A stretch of DNA of 64,000 bases from a virus: positions 25,920 through 89,919 of the IMG/VR virus record IMGVR_UViG_3300024999_000066; one strand, 5' to 3'. The notes under the pieces were generated by a model. It did not search any database. It worked only from the letters and a program-made list of their open reading frames with translations, and was not told where the DNA came from. Shown here piece after piece: positions 33,423 to 41,759 of this stretch (position 1 is its first letter; every line of letters begins with the position of its first letter). The translations under genes were made by a program, and so were the position numbers.

Positions 33423-34406
33423 TTAAAATTTAAAACCCTCTGAGTCCCAATCGCGAGTATACTGGTTACCTTGACTATTGAAAAAGTCGATCTGACTGTA
33501 GCCATTAATACCGGCATAGAACCAAACTGCCACAGGATTGTAATCTACTTTATAAAGATTCTCATATCCAAGATTACGAAGGCACAGGTTAATACGACTC
33601 TGTGCAAAGTACTCTAGCTGTGTATCAGTAATCCCCTCAATACGTCCCTTCTCAAAGATCTTCTTGATAATTGCTTTCTCGTGTTCCATCACGGTTTCAG
33701 CAGCAAGATAAATATCTTTCTTCAGTTCATCTTCAAAAGCTTGGCCAATGTAGCCAACTTCTTTCTTTTCTTTAAGAAGTGTACGGAACAACCAAGCTGC
33801 CGCTTCGGAGTGAAGATTCTCGTCACGAGCAGAGAAGTTAATACCACTCACCACATTCAACAGCTTATTCTTACCTTGGCTCTGGAAGTGCTTCAAGAAA
33901 GCAAAACTAGAGTAAAGAATTGCACCTTCACCGAATGTGAAACAACCAAGAGCACGAAGATCATCTTTACTTGCCAAAGTATCTTCTAAGAAAGCAACTC
34001 GTGCAGTTAGGTCTTCGTCTTCCAAGTACTGGTTATAGAACTCATCTGTTGCAAGTCCAAGTTCTTCATTCAGTGTACTATAAAACTTTTGGTGAACTGC
34101 AAGTTCCATTGCCCCAAACATTGCAGCCATTGGTTGAATGTCAGCAGGACGTGGAAATTTCTTCATTACAAAGTTAATCCAAAACTCATTCCCGATGATA
34201 GCTTCATACTTGGAAAACAGTTTCAGTGTTGTGATTGTTCCATGACTTTCAGATTCAGTCATGTTTACCAGAATATCTTGTTTATCTTTGTGAACTTTTA
34301 CTTCGAAGTGAGGCCAGAACACAGAAGCTTGTTGATCAGTAAACTCACAAGCTTCTGGATAATCTACAGTGAACTCCGTCTTAGGCGTTTGGATACGAGT
34401 TAGCAT
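33423..34406 (-). CDS. nrdB: Ribonucleotide reductase class Ia, small subunit
   Basis: A 327-residue di-iron radical protein. Metal ligands and radical Tyr are visible: D in PADIQPM, the E-x-x-H-x-x-x-Y motif ELAVHQKFY (radical Tyr), E in FTFGEG, and E and H in RDENLHSE. The C-terminal Phe-containing tail would dock on NrdA. The gene is complete, with the endonuclease gene immediately following its stop codon. Confidence 0.93.
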   Translation of the reverse strand: MLTRIQTPKTEFTVDYPEACEFTDQQASVFWPHFEVKVHKDKQDILVNMTESESHGTITTLKLFSKYEAIIGNEFWINFVMKKFPRPADIQPMAAMFGAMELAVHQKFYSTLNEELGLATDEFYNQYLEDEDLTARVAFLEDTLASKDDLRALGCFTFGEGAILYSSFAFLKHFQSQGKNKLLNVVSGINFSARDENLHSEAAAWLFRTLLKEKKEVGYIGQAFEDELKKDIYLAAETVMEHEKAIIKKIFEKGRIEGITDTQLEYFAQSRINLCLRNLGYENLYKVDYNPVAVWFYAGINGYSQIDFFNSQGNQYTRDWDSEGFKF

Positions 34407-34415
34407 TACCTCTCC

Positions 34416-34778
34416 TTATTTATTTGCATGCCGTTCTAGTTGATCAAGGATCATACCAGTATTATTACTTTGCTTACCCATTGTCTTAAGATCGATCCTA
34501 AGATCCAAACTACAGTCTTCAACAATCGCATCCCAAGACGCAGCGCCAGACTTTAGCCATTCATCAGAGCGTTCATGCCCTTGGTACATCAAGCAGTCTA
34601 CAACATTACCACGAAGATTACGATGCTTACAAACTACTTCATCAACCCCCATTGAAACATCTAAACCATTATCAAAAAGAAACTTATTAATTGCTGCCTT
34701 ATTATCTTCACCGAATGCTTGAGCAAACCCTTCACAGAGAAGGAGGTCTGACAAACTCAAATTAAAACCTACAGCCAT
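34416..34778 (-). CDS. Unknown protein in nucleotide-metabolism operon
   Basis: A 120-residue protein rich in Leu and Asp, without a motif I recognise. ATG at 34778 lies 2 nt past the preceding stop. It sits between nrdB and thyX, so a role in or near nucleotide metabolism is possible by context only. Confidence 0.6.
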   Translation of the reverse strand: MAVGFNLSLSDLLLCEGFAQAFGEDNKAAINKFLFDNGLDVSMGVDEVVCKHRNLRGNVVDCLMYQGHERSDEWLKSGAASWDAIVEDCSLDLRIDLKTMGKQSNNTGMILDQLERHANK

Positions 34779-34779
34779 A

Positions 34780-34977
34780 CTACACCCCACTCATGAATTT
34801 ATTAAAAGCTGCTTTAGGACTCAACCCACTCTCGTACAAGAACACCCACTCACTCAATGTCTCAAGAATCCTTACATGAGCCACTCTATGCTGAACTCCT
34901 TCTCGGATTGCCATCAAAGATGCTACTTCTAGGATAAAGAATTCGATAGGATTTTCTTCTGAATTGTTAAAGCTCAT
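34780..34977 (-). CDS. Small unknown protein
   Basis: A 65-residue helical protein (FFILEVASLMAIREGVQHR), no recognised family. It is tightly packed between thyX (3-nt gap) and the next gene. Confidence 0.6.
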   Translation of the reverse strand: MSFNNSEENPIEFFILEVASLMAIREGVQHRVAHVRILETLSEWVFLYESGLSPKAAFNKFMSGV

Positions 34978-34980
34978 ACA

Positions 34981-35658
34981 TTACTCCTTAAAAGTGAGCG
35001 CAGCCCAACTCACTGGGAAAATTCGTTCTGCTTCTTTACCAACCAACTCAGCAACTACTTGTACTTCTTTCTGTGCATTTGTATCAGTTCGCTTATTGTA
35101 GAAGTTAGCGAAGCTTACCAGATTCCCGGTCCAAATCCAATTAACAATTGCACCTTGTGGAAGAATAAATCGGCATTGTTCCGGGCATACACCATCAGAC
35201 AACATTCGGTTATACAAAGCAACTGAAGCTTTAGTTTGAATTGTATACTGCTCTAGCCAATACTCTGAATCTTTGTGTTTCTCTCCACTACCTTGTTTGA
35301 TACTCCCCTCCGGCTTAGACCGAAAGAATTCAGGAACAAAAATCTCTGGAGTTGTAGAGATATACCGACGACTCTCTTCGTTCTCAACCATTCCCACTTT
35401 ATGTTTAAAGCATTGTGTACGAATTGGGACAGGTGCTGCAATACGGAACTTCAAAGCTGTATGGGCGAATGGTGTCCAGTGGTCATGTTTTGCAAGATAG
35501 TTGATAAGTTTGGTGTCAGCATCAGAGAGTTTCATATGATCTTCATAAGTGCTCCCCCACTCATATTCACTTTCCTTGCTGAAGGAAACTCTTGCGGCGT
35601 TGACTACAGCAAGGTCGTCACCCATACGATCTAGCAATTCTACTTTAATCTGTGACAT
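34981..35658 (-). CDS. thyX: Flavin-dependent thymidylate synthase
   Basis: A 225-residue enzyme converting dUMP to dTMP with FAD, NADPH and methylene-tetrahydrofolate. DHWTPFAHTALKFRIAAPV leads into the ThyX signature, here QCFKHKVG...NEESRRY, in which the usual R-H-R is K-H-K. FILPQGAIVNWIWTGNLVSFANF continues the fold (shown in part). The start at 35658 is set by GGAGGAAAAGA. It accompanies dUTPase and NrdAB in making dTTP. Confidence 0.9.
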   Translation of the reverse strand: MSQIKVELLDRMGDDLAVVNAARVSFSKESEYEWGSTYEDHMKLSDADTKLINYLAKHDHWTPFAHTALKFRIAAPVPIRTQCFKHKVGMVENEESRRYISTTPEIFVPEFFRSKPEGSIKQGSGEKHKDSEYWLEQYTIQTKASVALYNRMLSDGVCPEQCRFILPQGAIVNWIWTGNLVSFANFYNKRTDTNAQKEVQVVAELVGKEAERIFPVSWAALTFKE

Positions 35659-35821
35659 TCTTTTCCTCCTCCAAAATTGCTTTACATTCTTCCCACGAGC
35701 CCGGTAGTTCAGGATAGAACTCCCACGCGTGTCCTGTGTCAACCAAACGATGATAATACTCTTTAGTTTTTACGTCAAGCTTCCAATTCATTGTAGGAAG
35801 TTTTTCATCTGCGTAGATCAT
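35645..35821 (-). CDS. Small acidic protein between dut and thyX
   Basis: A 58-residue protein, beginning MIYADEKLP and ending LEEEKNVTD, Trp-rich, no recognised domain. Its ATG overlaps the dUTPase TGA as ATGA and its end overlaps the thyX start by 14 bp. Tight coupling on both sides makes it a real gene. Confidence 0.7.
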   Translation of the reverse strand: MIYADEKLPTMNWKLDVKTKEYYHRLVDTGHAWEFYPELPGSWEECKAILEEEKNVTD

Positions 35822-36249
35822 TTGCCGCTACTCCCAAAACCTTTCTCACCACGAATAGTCTCACTCAAACTATACACTTCCTGAAACATAACTTTCTGAT
35901 AAGGAATTACCATCCCTTGTGCAATTCGATCACCAGCATTAACTTCAAGTCCCCAACCTTGTTTATCACAAGACAACTTGACTTTAAGCTCTCCACGGTA
36001 ATCTGAATCAATTACACCAACACAATTACTTAGACGTACATCATTCTTGAATCCGTGACCACTACGACTAAAGATTAGCATTACATGGTCTTCTGGGATT
36101 TCAAATGCAAGACCAGTGGAATAAGTGTGTGGTGCATTGTAGTCTGTATCACCATTCAGCATTGTGTAGATATCAAAACAACCACTTCCATCTGTTGCGT
36201 AGGTTGGAAGCTTAGCGGCTTCGTACAGACGTTTTACTTTGACTTTCAA
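35818..36249 (-). CDS. dut: dUTP diphosphatase
   Basis: A 143-residue trimeric dUTPase that hydrolyses dUTP to dUMP, preventing uracil incorporation and supplying ThyX. All five motifs are present: ATDGSGCFDIY, SRSGHG, NCVGVIDSDYRGEL, GDRIAQ, and RGEKGFGSSGK at the C-terminus. TTG start with AAGGAGTAAATT upstream. Confidence 0.95.
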   Translation of the reverse strand: MKVKVKRLYEAAKLPTYATDGSGCFDIYTMLNGDTDYNAPHTYSTGLAFEIPEDHVMLIFSRSGHGFKNDVRLSNCVGVIDSDYRGELKVKLSCDKQGWGLEVNAGDRIAQGMVIPYQKVMFQEVYSLSETIRGEKGFGSSGK

Positions 36250-36252
36250 AAT

Positions 36253-36432
36253 TTACTCCTTAATCAAGCTTTTAATAATATCACGAGTTCGTTCAAACAT
36301 GAACTCTTCAATTTCCAATTCTTCTTGTTCATTCAGATCCAAACTCCAAGCTGTTTTATCTCGGGAAATGTCTAGTTGTTCTTCAAGAAAGTCAACTAGC
36401 AAATATAATTCATCTTGATCATATTTAATCAT
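36253..36432 (-). CDS. Small acidic helical protein
   Basis: A 59-residue protein with a very acidic middle (NEQEELEIEEF), predicted helical. It overlaps the upstream gene's stop by 8 bp and leads into dut. Unknown function. Confidence 0.65.
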   Translation of the reverse strand: MIKYDQDELYLLVDFLEEQLDISRDKTAWSLDLNEQEELEIEEFMFERTRDIIKSLIKE

Positions 36433-36649
36433 AAATAGTTTCTCCTGCCAACTTGTTATTAAAATGACGCCTTACAACATAACCCCTACCCAGACTCCAC
36501 ACTGTACAAAGAATAGTTGTAGAGGTAGCAATCCCAACAGGAGTTGTAAAGAACATCAAACAACCCATTGTAATTAACCAACTTCCTACCATGCCTATTG
36601 TAGTGTTTGTGCAGGTTTCAATCAAGGATTGTTTCTTAGTTTGTTTCAT
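36425..36649 (-). CDS. DUF7220-like small membrane protein
   Basis: A 74-residue protein. KKQSLIETCTNTTIGMVGSW is the typical N-terminus of a widespread small phage membrane protein family (two hydrophobic helices, basic tail). Role unknown. Confidence 0.65.
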   Translation of the reverse strand: MKQTKKQSLIETCTNTTIGMVGSWLITMGCLMFFTTPVGIATSTTILCTVWSLGRGYVVRRHFNNKLAGETIYD

Positions 36650-37191
36650 TTAATTTTACCAGTAAGAACCAATTCAAGTTCAGCTAAGATATTAAATGCT
36701 GTGTGGGCTAAGTGGACAATGTTACTCTCTTCATCAGTCCTGTCAATAGCTGCCACACCTTCAGCCTTCTGAATGAATCCTTTTACACGGTGACGACTAG
36801 CAGCGGCCGAGAATTCAGTTTCAGCGTTAGGAAGATTCTTAAAATCATTTGGCTGATAACCTTTAGCAGTCTCTGCCCAAGTCATTACCTTTGCAATCTC
36901 TAGAATAGCATTAGGGAATCCTTCATCAAACAGCTGCATCTTTACTTTACCAACTTTACGTTCTTCTAGTACAGGGCGTGCAATAGAAGATTCCTCGACC
37001 AATTCTACATGATCCGCACTAACCCAAACTGATTGACCGTAACGAGGAAAATCTTTTTCTGTTACATATGCATCTTCTTTGGGTAAATACATTTCAACCA
37101 CAAACTCTTCTTTAGCTTGATACCAAGTGTCTGAGCGTTCATGATCGTGATCTGCCAAAACTTTAATTGTTTGACCTTTAACGTAAGTCAT
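36646..37191 (-). CDS. dATP/dGTP diphosphohydrolase-like (DUF5664)
   Basis: A 181-residue protein. Residues 1-75 look like a small beta domain (KGQTIKVLADHD, SVWVSADHVELVEE). Residues 85-181 match DUF5664: FPNAILEIAKVMTWAETAKGY, ASRHRVKGFIQKAEG, DEESNIVHLAHTAFNILAELEL (shown in part). That domain is known fused to or acting as dATP/dGTP pyrophosphohydrolase, which would shape the dNTP pool. N-terminal role unknown. Confidence 0.7.
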   Translation of the reverse strand: MTYVKGQTIKVLADHDHERSDTWYQAKEEFVVEMYLPKEDAYVTEKDFPRYGQSVWVSADHVELVEESSIARPVLEERKVGKVKMQLFDEGFPNAILEIAKVMTWAETAKGYQPNDFKNLPNAETEFSAAASRHRVKGFIQKAEGVAAIDRTDEESNIVHLAHTAFNILAELELVLTGKIK

Positions 37192-37327
37192 CTTTCTCTC
37201 CTTTCAATCGTTTAATCTGCTCAAGCATATCCGCTTGCTGTTGTTTTAGAGTATGAACTTCTCGGCTAAGATTGTCAACAGTTAATTCTAATATTTCAAC
37301 AGTGCGAATCAATTTGTAATTCTCGAT
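37178..37327 (-). CDS. Small coiled-coil ORF with unclear start
   Basis: Up to 49 residues of regular heptads (VEILELTVDNLSREVHTLKQ), ending 14 bp inside the next gene. No ATG exists. AAGGAGAACTAAA precedes an ATC codon at 37327; the only conventional option is TTG at 37312, without a ribosome site. The homing-endonuclease gene stops just upstream, so the original start may have been lost or replaced by the insertion. Confidence 0.5.
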   Translation of the reverse strand: MENYKLIRTVEILELTVDNLSREVHTLKQQQADMLEQIKRLKGEKDDLR

Positions 37328-37338
37328 TTTAGTTCTCC

Positions 37339-37965
37339 TTAATAAACTAAGAAACTTGTAGTTATATTTCCAGCGTTACTATCTAGCCTAAGAGCTTCAG
37401 CTTTTCTCCTTAACGCATCAACTACAAAAGGTTTTACGTGCTCTTCTTTAGAATAGTCATACGCTGCCTCCAATATGATTTCTACTTTTTCTTGCTGCCA
37501 AACTTTATGAGCTTCTTGTGGTGTGTAGAATGAACCAAGACACTTTCTCACACCTTTATAGTTGATTTCAGAAACATACCGTCTAACTCTGTCGTCTTTA
37601 TACACAACACCTAATGGACACTCTTGTTTTCTTGCCTGAGTGTGCAGTAAAGAGTTTAGCCAATCAGGCACCATTACACAAGCATCTTTTGAATATTCCT
37701 TATTGTTAGGGACGAGAATATCCTTGTCAACTTGAGCACCCATGAAGAACTCACAATCATACCAAGACTTATAGTCGCTGAAGCTCCACCAATCTTCTCT
37801 TGTCGTACATTCTTTGTAGGTTGGTCTAGATATATGGGTAGATGCATCATAACACCTACGCAGCATGGAAAACCAATTTGCGTAAGACTTTATAATTTTA
37901 TTATCTTCCTTGACCTTACCAGACCAATCATTTACACCTACACCATATACTAGCTTATTTCTCAT
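37339..37965 (-). CDS. Homing-endonuclease-family protein (DKD type)
   Basis: A 208-residue protein. WFSMLRRCYD, TREDWWSFSDYKSWYD, VDKDILVPNNKEYSKDACVMVPDWLN and a C-terminal AP2-like strand (YVSEINYKGVRKCLGSF...EAHKVWQQEKVE). The same blocks occur in the protein at 44063. They resemble phage HNH/AP2-class homing enzymes without a classic HNH triad. It is inserted between the DnaQ-like gene and a coiled-coil gene. Confidence 0.7.
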   Translation of the reverse strand: MRNKLVYGVGVNDWSGKVKEDNKIIKSYANWFSMLRRCYDASTHISRPTYKECTTREDWWSFSDYKSWYDCEFFMGAQVDKDILVPNNKEYSKDACVMVPDWLNSLLHTQARKQECPLGVVYKDDRVRRYVSEINYKGVRKCLGSFYTPQEAHKVWQQEKVEIILEAAYDYSKEEHVKPFVVDALRRKAEALRLDSNAGNITTSFLVY

Positions 37966-37967
37966 AG

Positions 37968-38894
37968 TTACCCTGTAATATTAGAAAGCAAAGAATCTCT
38001 CTTTTCTTTTGGCAAGAGATTCACTCGGCTCCTGCGTTGAACACCAGTGTTTTTATTCCGATACCGCTTATATTTACCTACGTTAGAGTAATGGAAACCA
38101 TCTTCTTCCCACACAGACATATCTAGAATTTCATCTACATATACGTCAAAGTTAGGGAGTGTATTATCCCAGCTACTAAGAATGTCGTAGAGTTCTTCTA
38201 GAGAAAGAACATCATTAACATTGTAGAGCTTCATTTCAGCCCAAGCTTCTGGATTGTTTTTCATACACTCTGCCCAAAGCAGATGACCAGCAAACTTACC
38301 ATGCTCAAGTTTCTTGTAACGTGTGCAGAGCTTGTCAGTCATATACTGTAACTTGTTACTAGTGAAACCAAATTGAGCTTTAGCAATGTTTAATGTATCA
38401 ATCTGCCGGAATGTACTTGGCTTAGGATAACCATTAAGTACCAGACGGGCATTGATTTTCTTCACATCAAATCGCTTACTATTCTGACCAACAATAATAT
38501 CAGCTTCGTTCATCAACTTCCACAAATTACCGAGAAGTTTACTATCATCTTCAAAGTCTTCTGAGCCTTGTAAGTCTTCATAGATGATTTGTTCTGAGCC
38601 TTTCCATTTAGCACAATAGCTTAGGATGCTCCAATCTTCTTGAATCTGATTAAGTCCTACGTTCTGATCCCACAATGCCCACACTTGAGCAAGGATAGGT
38701 TTCAGCTCAATATCGATAAAGAGGATCTTTGGTCCAGTTGTATCAATTGTGCAAGTTTTCTTACTGTCAAACATAGACTTAAAGAAGTCATTTACGTGCG
38801 TCTTACTTTTACCAATAATATTAGCAATCGCTCGACCACTAAATCCTTTGTCTCGTAGACTCAAAGCTTCCTTGTGCCATTCTTTACTAATCAA
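37968..38894 (-). CDS. DnaQ-like 3'-5' exonuclease with HTH
   Basis: A 308-residue protein. An N-terminal helix-turn-helix (SLRDKGFSGRAIANIIGKS) precedes an RNase H-fold exonuclease: FIDIELKP (Asp-x-Glu), VGQNSKRFDVKKIN (ExoII) and YNVNDVLSLEELYDI (ExoIII Asp). A proofreading or DNA/RNA-processing role beside the replication genes is likely; the polymerase has its own exonuclease domain. TTG start overlapping the previous stop. Confidence 0.8.
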   Translation of the reverse strand: MISKEWHKEALSLRDKGFSGRAIANIIGKSKTHVNDFFKSMFDSKKTCTIDTTGPKILFIDIELKPILAQVWALWDQNVGLNQIQEDWSILSYCAKWKGSEQIIYEDLQGSEDFEDDSKLLGNLWKLMNEADIIVGQNSKRFDVKKINARLVLNGYPKPSTFRQIDTLNIAKAQFGFTSNKLQYMTDKLCTRYKKLEHGKFAGHLLWAECMKNNPEAWAEMKLYNVNDVLSLEELYDILSSWDNTLPNFDVYVDEILDMSVWEEDGFHYSNVGKYKRYRNKNTGVQRRSRVNLLPKEKRDSLLSNITG

Positions 38895-39097
38895 TCCAAT
38901 TCCCCTTTAAGTTTTAATACCAATTCATAGAGTTGGTTATTGATTGTTAATACAGTATCAAGCGTCTCTTGCTTCTGATATACGCTGAACGAATGAAAGT
39001 CTCGGCTGATGATTTCATTCCTACCTCGCCAGAAGTCTAGCTTAGAGATAATCGGTATAGTTGCCTTTTCTGGAAATAAGTCTATAACACTTCCCAT
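38891..39097 (-). CDS. Small unknown protein
   Basis: A 68-residue protein with a C-terminal helix (TLDTVLTINNQLYELVLKLKG). ATG at 39097 follows GGGTGTATAGAT; a GTG at 39124 is an alternative. It overlaps the exonuclease start by 4 bp. Confidence 0.55.
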   Translation of the reverse strand: MGSVIDLFPEKATIPIISKLDFWRGRNEIISRDFHSFSVYQKQETLDTVLTINNQLYELVLKLKGELD

Positions 39098-39188
39098 ATC
39101 TATACACCCAATTGTGAACACCACACATTGAAATAAATGCTAAACTGAACAAACTCACACCAGAAAATTGCTGTCCAATAATCTTTAA

Positions 39189-39380
39189 TCACTTGTATGT
39201 CTCCGTAAATTCTTCATCTGTTGGGATAGTTCCTGAGATAACTACGTCACCAATAATATTTACAGTGTTATCTTTCATTGCAAGTTGAAGTAGCTTGTCT
39301 ACAGATGCTTGAAGTACAGCAATTTGAATGCTGAGTTCCGTATAGGCAGCACTGTTCACTTTCAATTTTTTGTCAGTCAT
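39189..39380 (-). CDS. Small unknown protein
   Basis: A 63-residue protein: Lys-rich start, a helix (YTELSIQIAVLQASVDKLLQ) and an acidic end. ATG overlaps the preceding TGA. No family recognised. Confidence 0.6.
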   Translation of the reverse strand: MTDKKLKVNSAAYTELSIQIAVLQASVDKLLQLAMKDNTVNIIGDVVISGTIPTDEEFTETYK

Positions 39381-39534
39381 TTTTATTACTCACTTTGAAT
39401 GTGTAAGTATCGAGAGGGAAATCCATAAGAACACCCTCTATGCGGAAAATCTGATCTTGTAGGGAAACTTCTTCTACATTAATAAATGTAAAGACTAACT
39501 TACCTGTCTCTTTGTTATGAATATCAACTTCCAC
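39373..39534 (-). CDS. Small unknown beta-rich protein
   Basis: A 53-residue protein starting at GTG behind a strong GAGGAGA site, with alternating strands (KLVFTFINVEEVSL, YTFKVSNKN). It overlaps the genes on both sides by 8-11 bp, which supports its being real. Confidence 0.65.
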   Translation of the reverse strand: MEVDIHNKETGKLVFTFINVEEVSLQDQIFRIEGVLMDFPLDTYTFKVSNKND

Positions 39535-40117
39535 TGTCTTTCTCCTCAATTAAACACTGTCTTACAGCATTTCTTCGTGCCTGTGGATTCTTAGCAACCT
39601 TTACTCCTCGATCACCAAGCCATTTATCAATCTGTGCAGCTTTCATCTTACAAATCTGAATTACTTCACGTTCGATCTTAGCATCATCAAAAGAGATGTT
39701 CAAGGACTCACTCAATGTTTTTGTACGATGGCAACCTTCTTTGCACAGCACTTGCAGACCATCAAAATTAACCATCAAAATATTATTGAAGTAGTTAGGA
39801 AAGTCTTCAACCTTTGTGAAGCTACTTCCTCCTACATGTACGTGGTCAATTTCTACGTCAGAAAGCTTGAACAAACCTTCACAAATCTCGCACCTTACCA
39901 ACCACTTGGTTCTAGTGCTATCGTCCATATCAGGTATGGTTTTGCTATACAAATAGGCCAATTTAACGTCTGATTTCATCCAAGCCTGTCTGATAGCAGA
40001 TCGTACAACAGAGACAACATGCTTCTCTTGTGGTGAACCGTCTTCGTTGAGCTTCTTCATGAACTCTTTTAGTTTGTCTTCACGCTTCTTGATATCTAGA
40101 GTTGATGGGACTGTCAT
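39524..40117 (-). CDS. HNH endonuclease beside 5'-3' exonuclease
   Basis: A 197-residue protein. Zinc and HNH residues read CEICEG...VEIDHVHVGG...NFDGLQVLCKEGCHRTKT, an EndoVII/HNH-like metal nuclease. Unlike the mobile genes nearby it overlaps the exonuclease gene by 4 bp and lacks NUMOD/AP2 modules. It may thus be a core replication/recombination nuclease rather than a homing enzyme. Confidence 0.75.
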   Translation of the reverse strand: MTVPSTLDIKKREDKLKEFMKKLNEDGSPQEKHVVSVVRSAIRQAWMKSDVKLAYLYSKTIPDMDDSTRTKWLVRCEICEGLFKLSDVEIDHVHVGGSSFTKVEDFPNYFNNILMVNFDGLQVLCKEGCHRTKTLSESLNISFDDAKIEREVIQICKMKAAQIDKWLGDRGVKVAKNPQARRNAVRQCLIEEKDSGS

Positions 40118-41109
40118 TCAATGCCCATCCGTTCCAAAACATCATAAGCGCTAACTTCATCACCTTCAAACCTCAACATTCTAGCCATCTGAAGTTGTTC
40201 GTTCAAGACATATTTCCAGTCAATCTCAAACTCATCTCCTTTCCAACCTGTCACTACTTTAGGTTCTGGATACAAAGTTTTAAAGATTTCAGCAGCTTTA
40301 ACCCAAGACTCTTTATCATTGGTGCAATCTTTCAAAGCCTCGTAAGCTGTTACCTCGCCCCAGTAAACATCAGAGAAGGCGTGAGCTTTATAGTTGTCAG
40401 AATCGTCTTGTCCACATACCTGCCACATTAGATGGAGACGCCCTTCTCCACGTACTTTACCCTTAGAATCTCGCCACAAAGAGCCGAACTTATCGCAGTT
40501 TACAATGCCACGCTCAGGACTATTTACATTGAAGACGTTGACAGGGCATCCCCAGAAATCTTTATCTTCGCAAAGGATAAAGTGGTCTGGTTTCTTGTAA
40601 GCTTCCATCACACATTTGTCGTCATTCTCAATGTGTGTAACTACTTCAGCTTTAAACTTCTTGGTAAGGTATTCGGACACTTCATCAAGTAAAAGCGCTT
40701 TGATTGTGTTATCGCGATTCCCTTTGTATTTGAGCAATGTACTCTTCTGTACTCGGAAACTTTCACCTTTACCAATAAAAGCTTTATAACCTGTTGCACC
40801 AGAAGCTTCAATTGCTCGTTCAACCATAAGCTTTGCTGAGTGTAGCACATTTTCAATCGGCTGAGCTACTTGAATGTCTTCATAAGTAAAGTGCTCTGGA
40901 AGTGCAATCTTTTCAGGTTCACGACCTTCGTTTACGTCGGCTAACCAACCACCAGCCTTTTTCTTATGATGCCCGTAAAACTCAGTGCGTGTTTTAAAAG
41001 ATTTCTGCCAACCAGTTTCTTTATGTTTAACTAGGACTGAACGATCTTCACCAACACTTGCAACTCCATGCTTGAACATGTCTAAATCTATGACTGCAAT
41101 TTTACTCAT
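40114..41109 (-). CDS. 5'-3' exonuclease (T7 gp6 / FEN-like)
   Basis: A 331-residue PIN-fold nuclease. AVIDLDMF at the N-terminus, KYKGNRD arch region, IENDDKCVM and EDKDFW metal sites, and GQDDSDNYKA, the conserved G-x-D-x-x-D clamp. It degrades 5' ends and RNA primers during replication and recombination. ATG at 41109 overlaps the preceding stop; upstream in-frame codons lie inside the neighbouring gene. Confidence 0.87.
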   Translation of the reverse strand: MSKIAVIDLDMFKHGVASVGEDRSVLVKHKETGWQKSFKTRTEFYGHHKKKAGGWLADVNEGREPEKIALPEHFTYEDIQVAQPIENVLHSAKLMVERAIEASGATGYKAFIGKGESFRVQKSTLLKYKGNRDNTIKALLLDEVSEYLTKKFKAEVVTHIENDDKCVMEAYKKPDHFILCEDKDFWGCPVNVFNVNSPERGIVNCDKFGSLWRDSKGKVRGEGRLHLMWQVCGQDDSDNYKAHAFSDVYWGEVTAYEALKDCTNDKESWVKAAEIFKTLYPEPKVVTGWKGDEFEIDWKYVLNEQLQMARMLRFEGDEVSAYDVLERMGIE

Positions 41110-41311
41110 CTTCATATTCCCACAGATCAAAGATATCCTTAATTTGAGGATCATCATAATAATCTGATTCACAAAGATTATCCCAATCTTGACACTCAAG
41201 AGCTTCATTGACATCAACGAGAATAGTCTTGAATTGTTTGTCACTTACTTTAGCTTCACGAAGAGCTTCAACTAGTGTGTCAAAGATTTGTGTTCCACCA
41301 CCCCAGCCCAT
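41102..41311 (-). CDS. Small acidic protein
   Basis: A 69-residue protein beginning MGWGGGTQIF and ending in a strongly acidic tail (DDPQIKDIFDLWEYEDE). AGGAG precedes the ATG. The overlap ATGAGTAA couples it to the exonuclease. Unknown role. Confidence 0.7.
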   Translation of the reverse strand: MGWGGGTQIFDTLVEALREAKVSDKQFKTILVDVNEALECQDWDNLCESDYYDDPQIKDIFDLWEYEDE

Positions 41312-41334
41312 AATATTTCTCCTCTTATAGAGAA

Positions 41335-41348
41335 GGGGCTTTCGCCCC
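41335..41348 (-). terminator. Stable intercistronic hairpin
   Basis: On the minus strand GGGGC-GAAA-GCCCC, a GNRA-capped 5-bp stem followed by TTCTCT. Weak terminator or mRNA-stability element. Confidence 0.45.
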
Positions 41349-41356
41349 ATTCAAAT

Positions 41357-41614
41357 TCAATCATTATACTGAGTAAGTTCTTCATACTTCTTGAACACAG
41401 CATTTGCAGCATCTTTCTTTTCCTCAAAATCGCGTTTAGCTTCAAACTTAGCGGCTGCTGCAATGAGTTTGATTACTTCGGCAGTAAGACCTTGAGGACA
41501 ATCATCTTCATTATACTTACTGTCTGCTTTGAGCTGTCGGATGTCTTCAGCCAACACAAGTTTCTGAGATTCCAAGTCTGCCAGTCGGTCGAACAACTCT
41601 TTTTCGCTAATCAT
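41357..41614 (-). CDS. Coiled-coil protein (GapR/DUF2312-like resemblance)
   Basis: An 85-residue protein: LADLESQKLVLAEDIRQLKADSK followed by AEVIKLIAAAAKFEA (shown in part). The LE..K..LAEDI..LK pattern recalls the DNA-binding GapR (DUF2312) family, but key residues cannot be verified by eye. AGGAG precedes the ATG. Confidence 0.55.
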   Translation of the reverse strand: MISEKELFDRLADLESQKLVLAEDIRQLKADSKYNEDDCPQGLTAEVIKLIAAAAKFEAKRDFEEKKDAANAVFKKYEELTQYND

Positions 41615-41624
41615 TTTATTCTCC

Positions 41625-41759
41625 TTATCGTGTCAGTCGTTGAATTGCAGAACTCAGTACATTAATCAAATCAGCTTGCTCTTTAGCGATAGCTGAATCG
41701 AGTGCTGCATAGAGTTTGCTCAGTGTTTGTGCTTCTGTGTTACGAGCTTCTACAGTCAT
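41625..41759 (-). CDS. Small helical protein
   Basis: A 44-residue, almost wholly helical protein (EAQTLSKLYAALDSAIAKEQ). Its ATG overlaps the TGA of the HNH gene, so it may be read by coupled translation. Unknown role. Confidence 0.6.
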   Translation of the reverse strand: MTVEARNTEAQTLSKLYAALDSAIAKEQADLINVLSSAIQRLTR

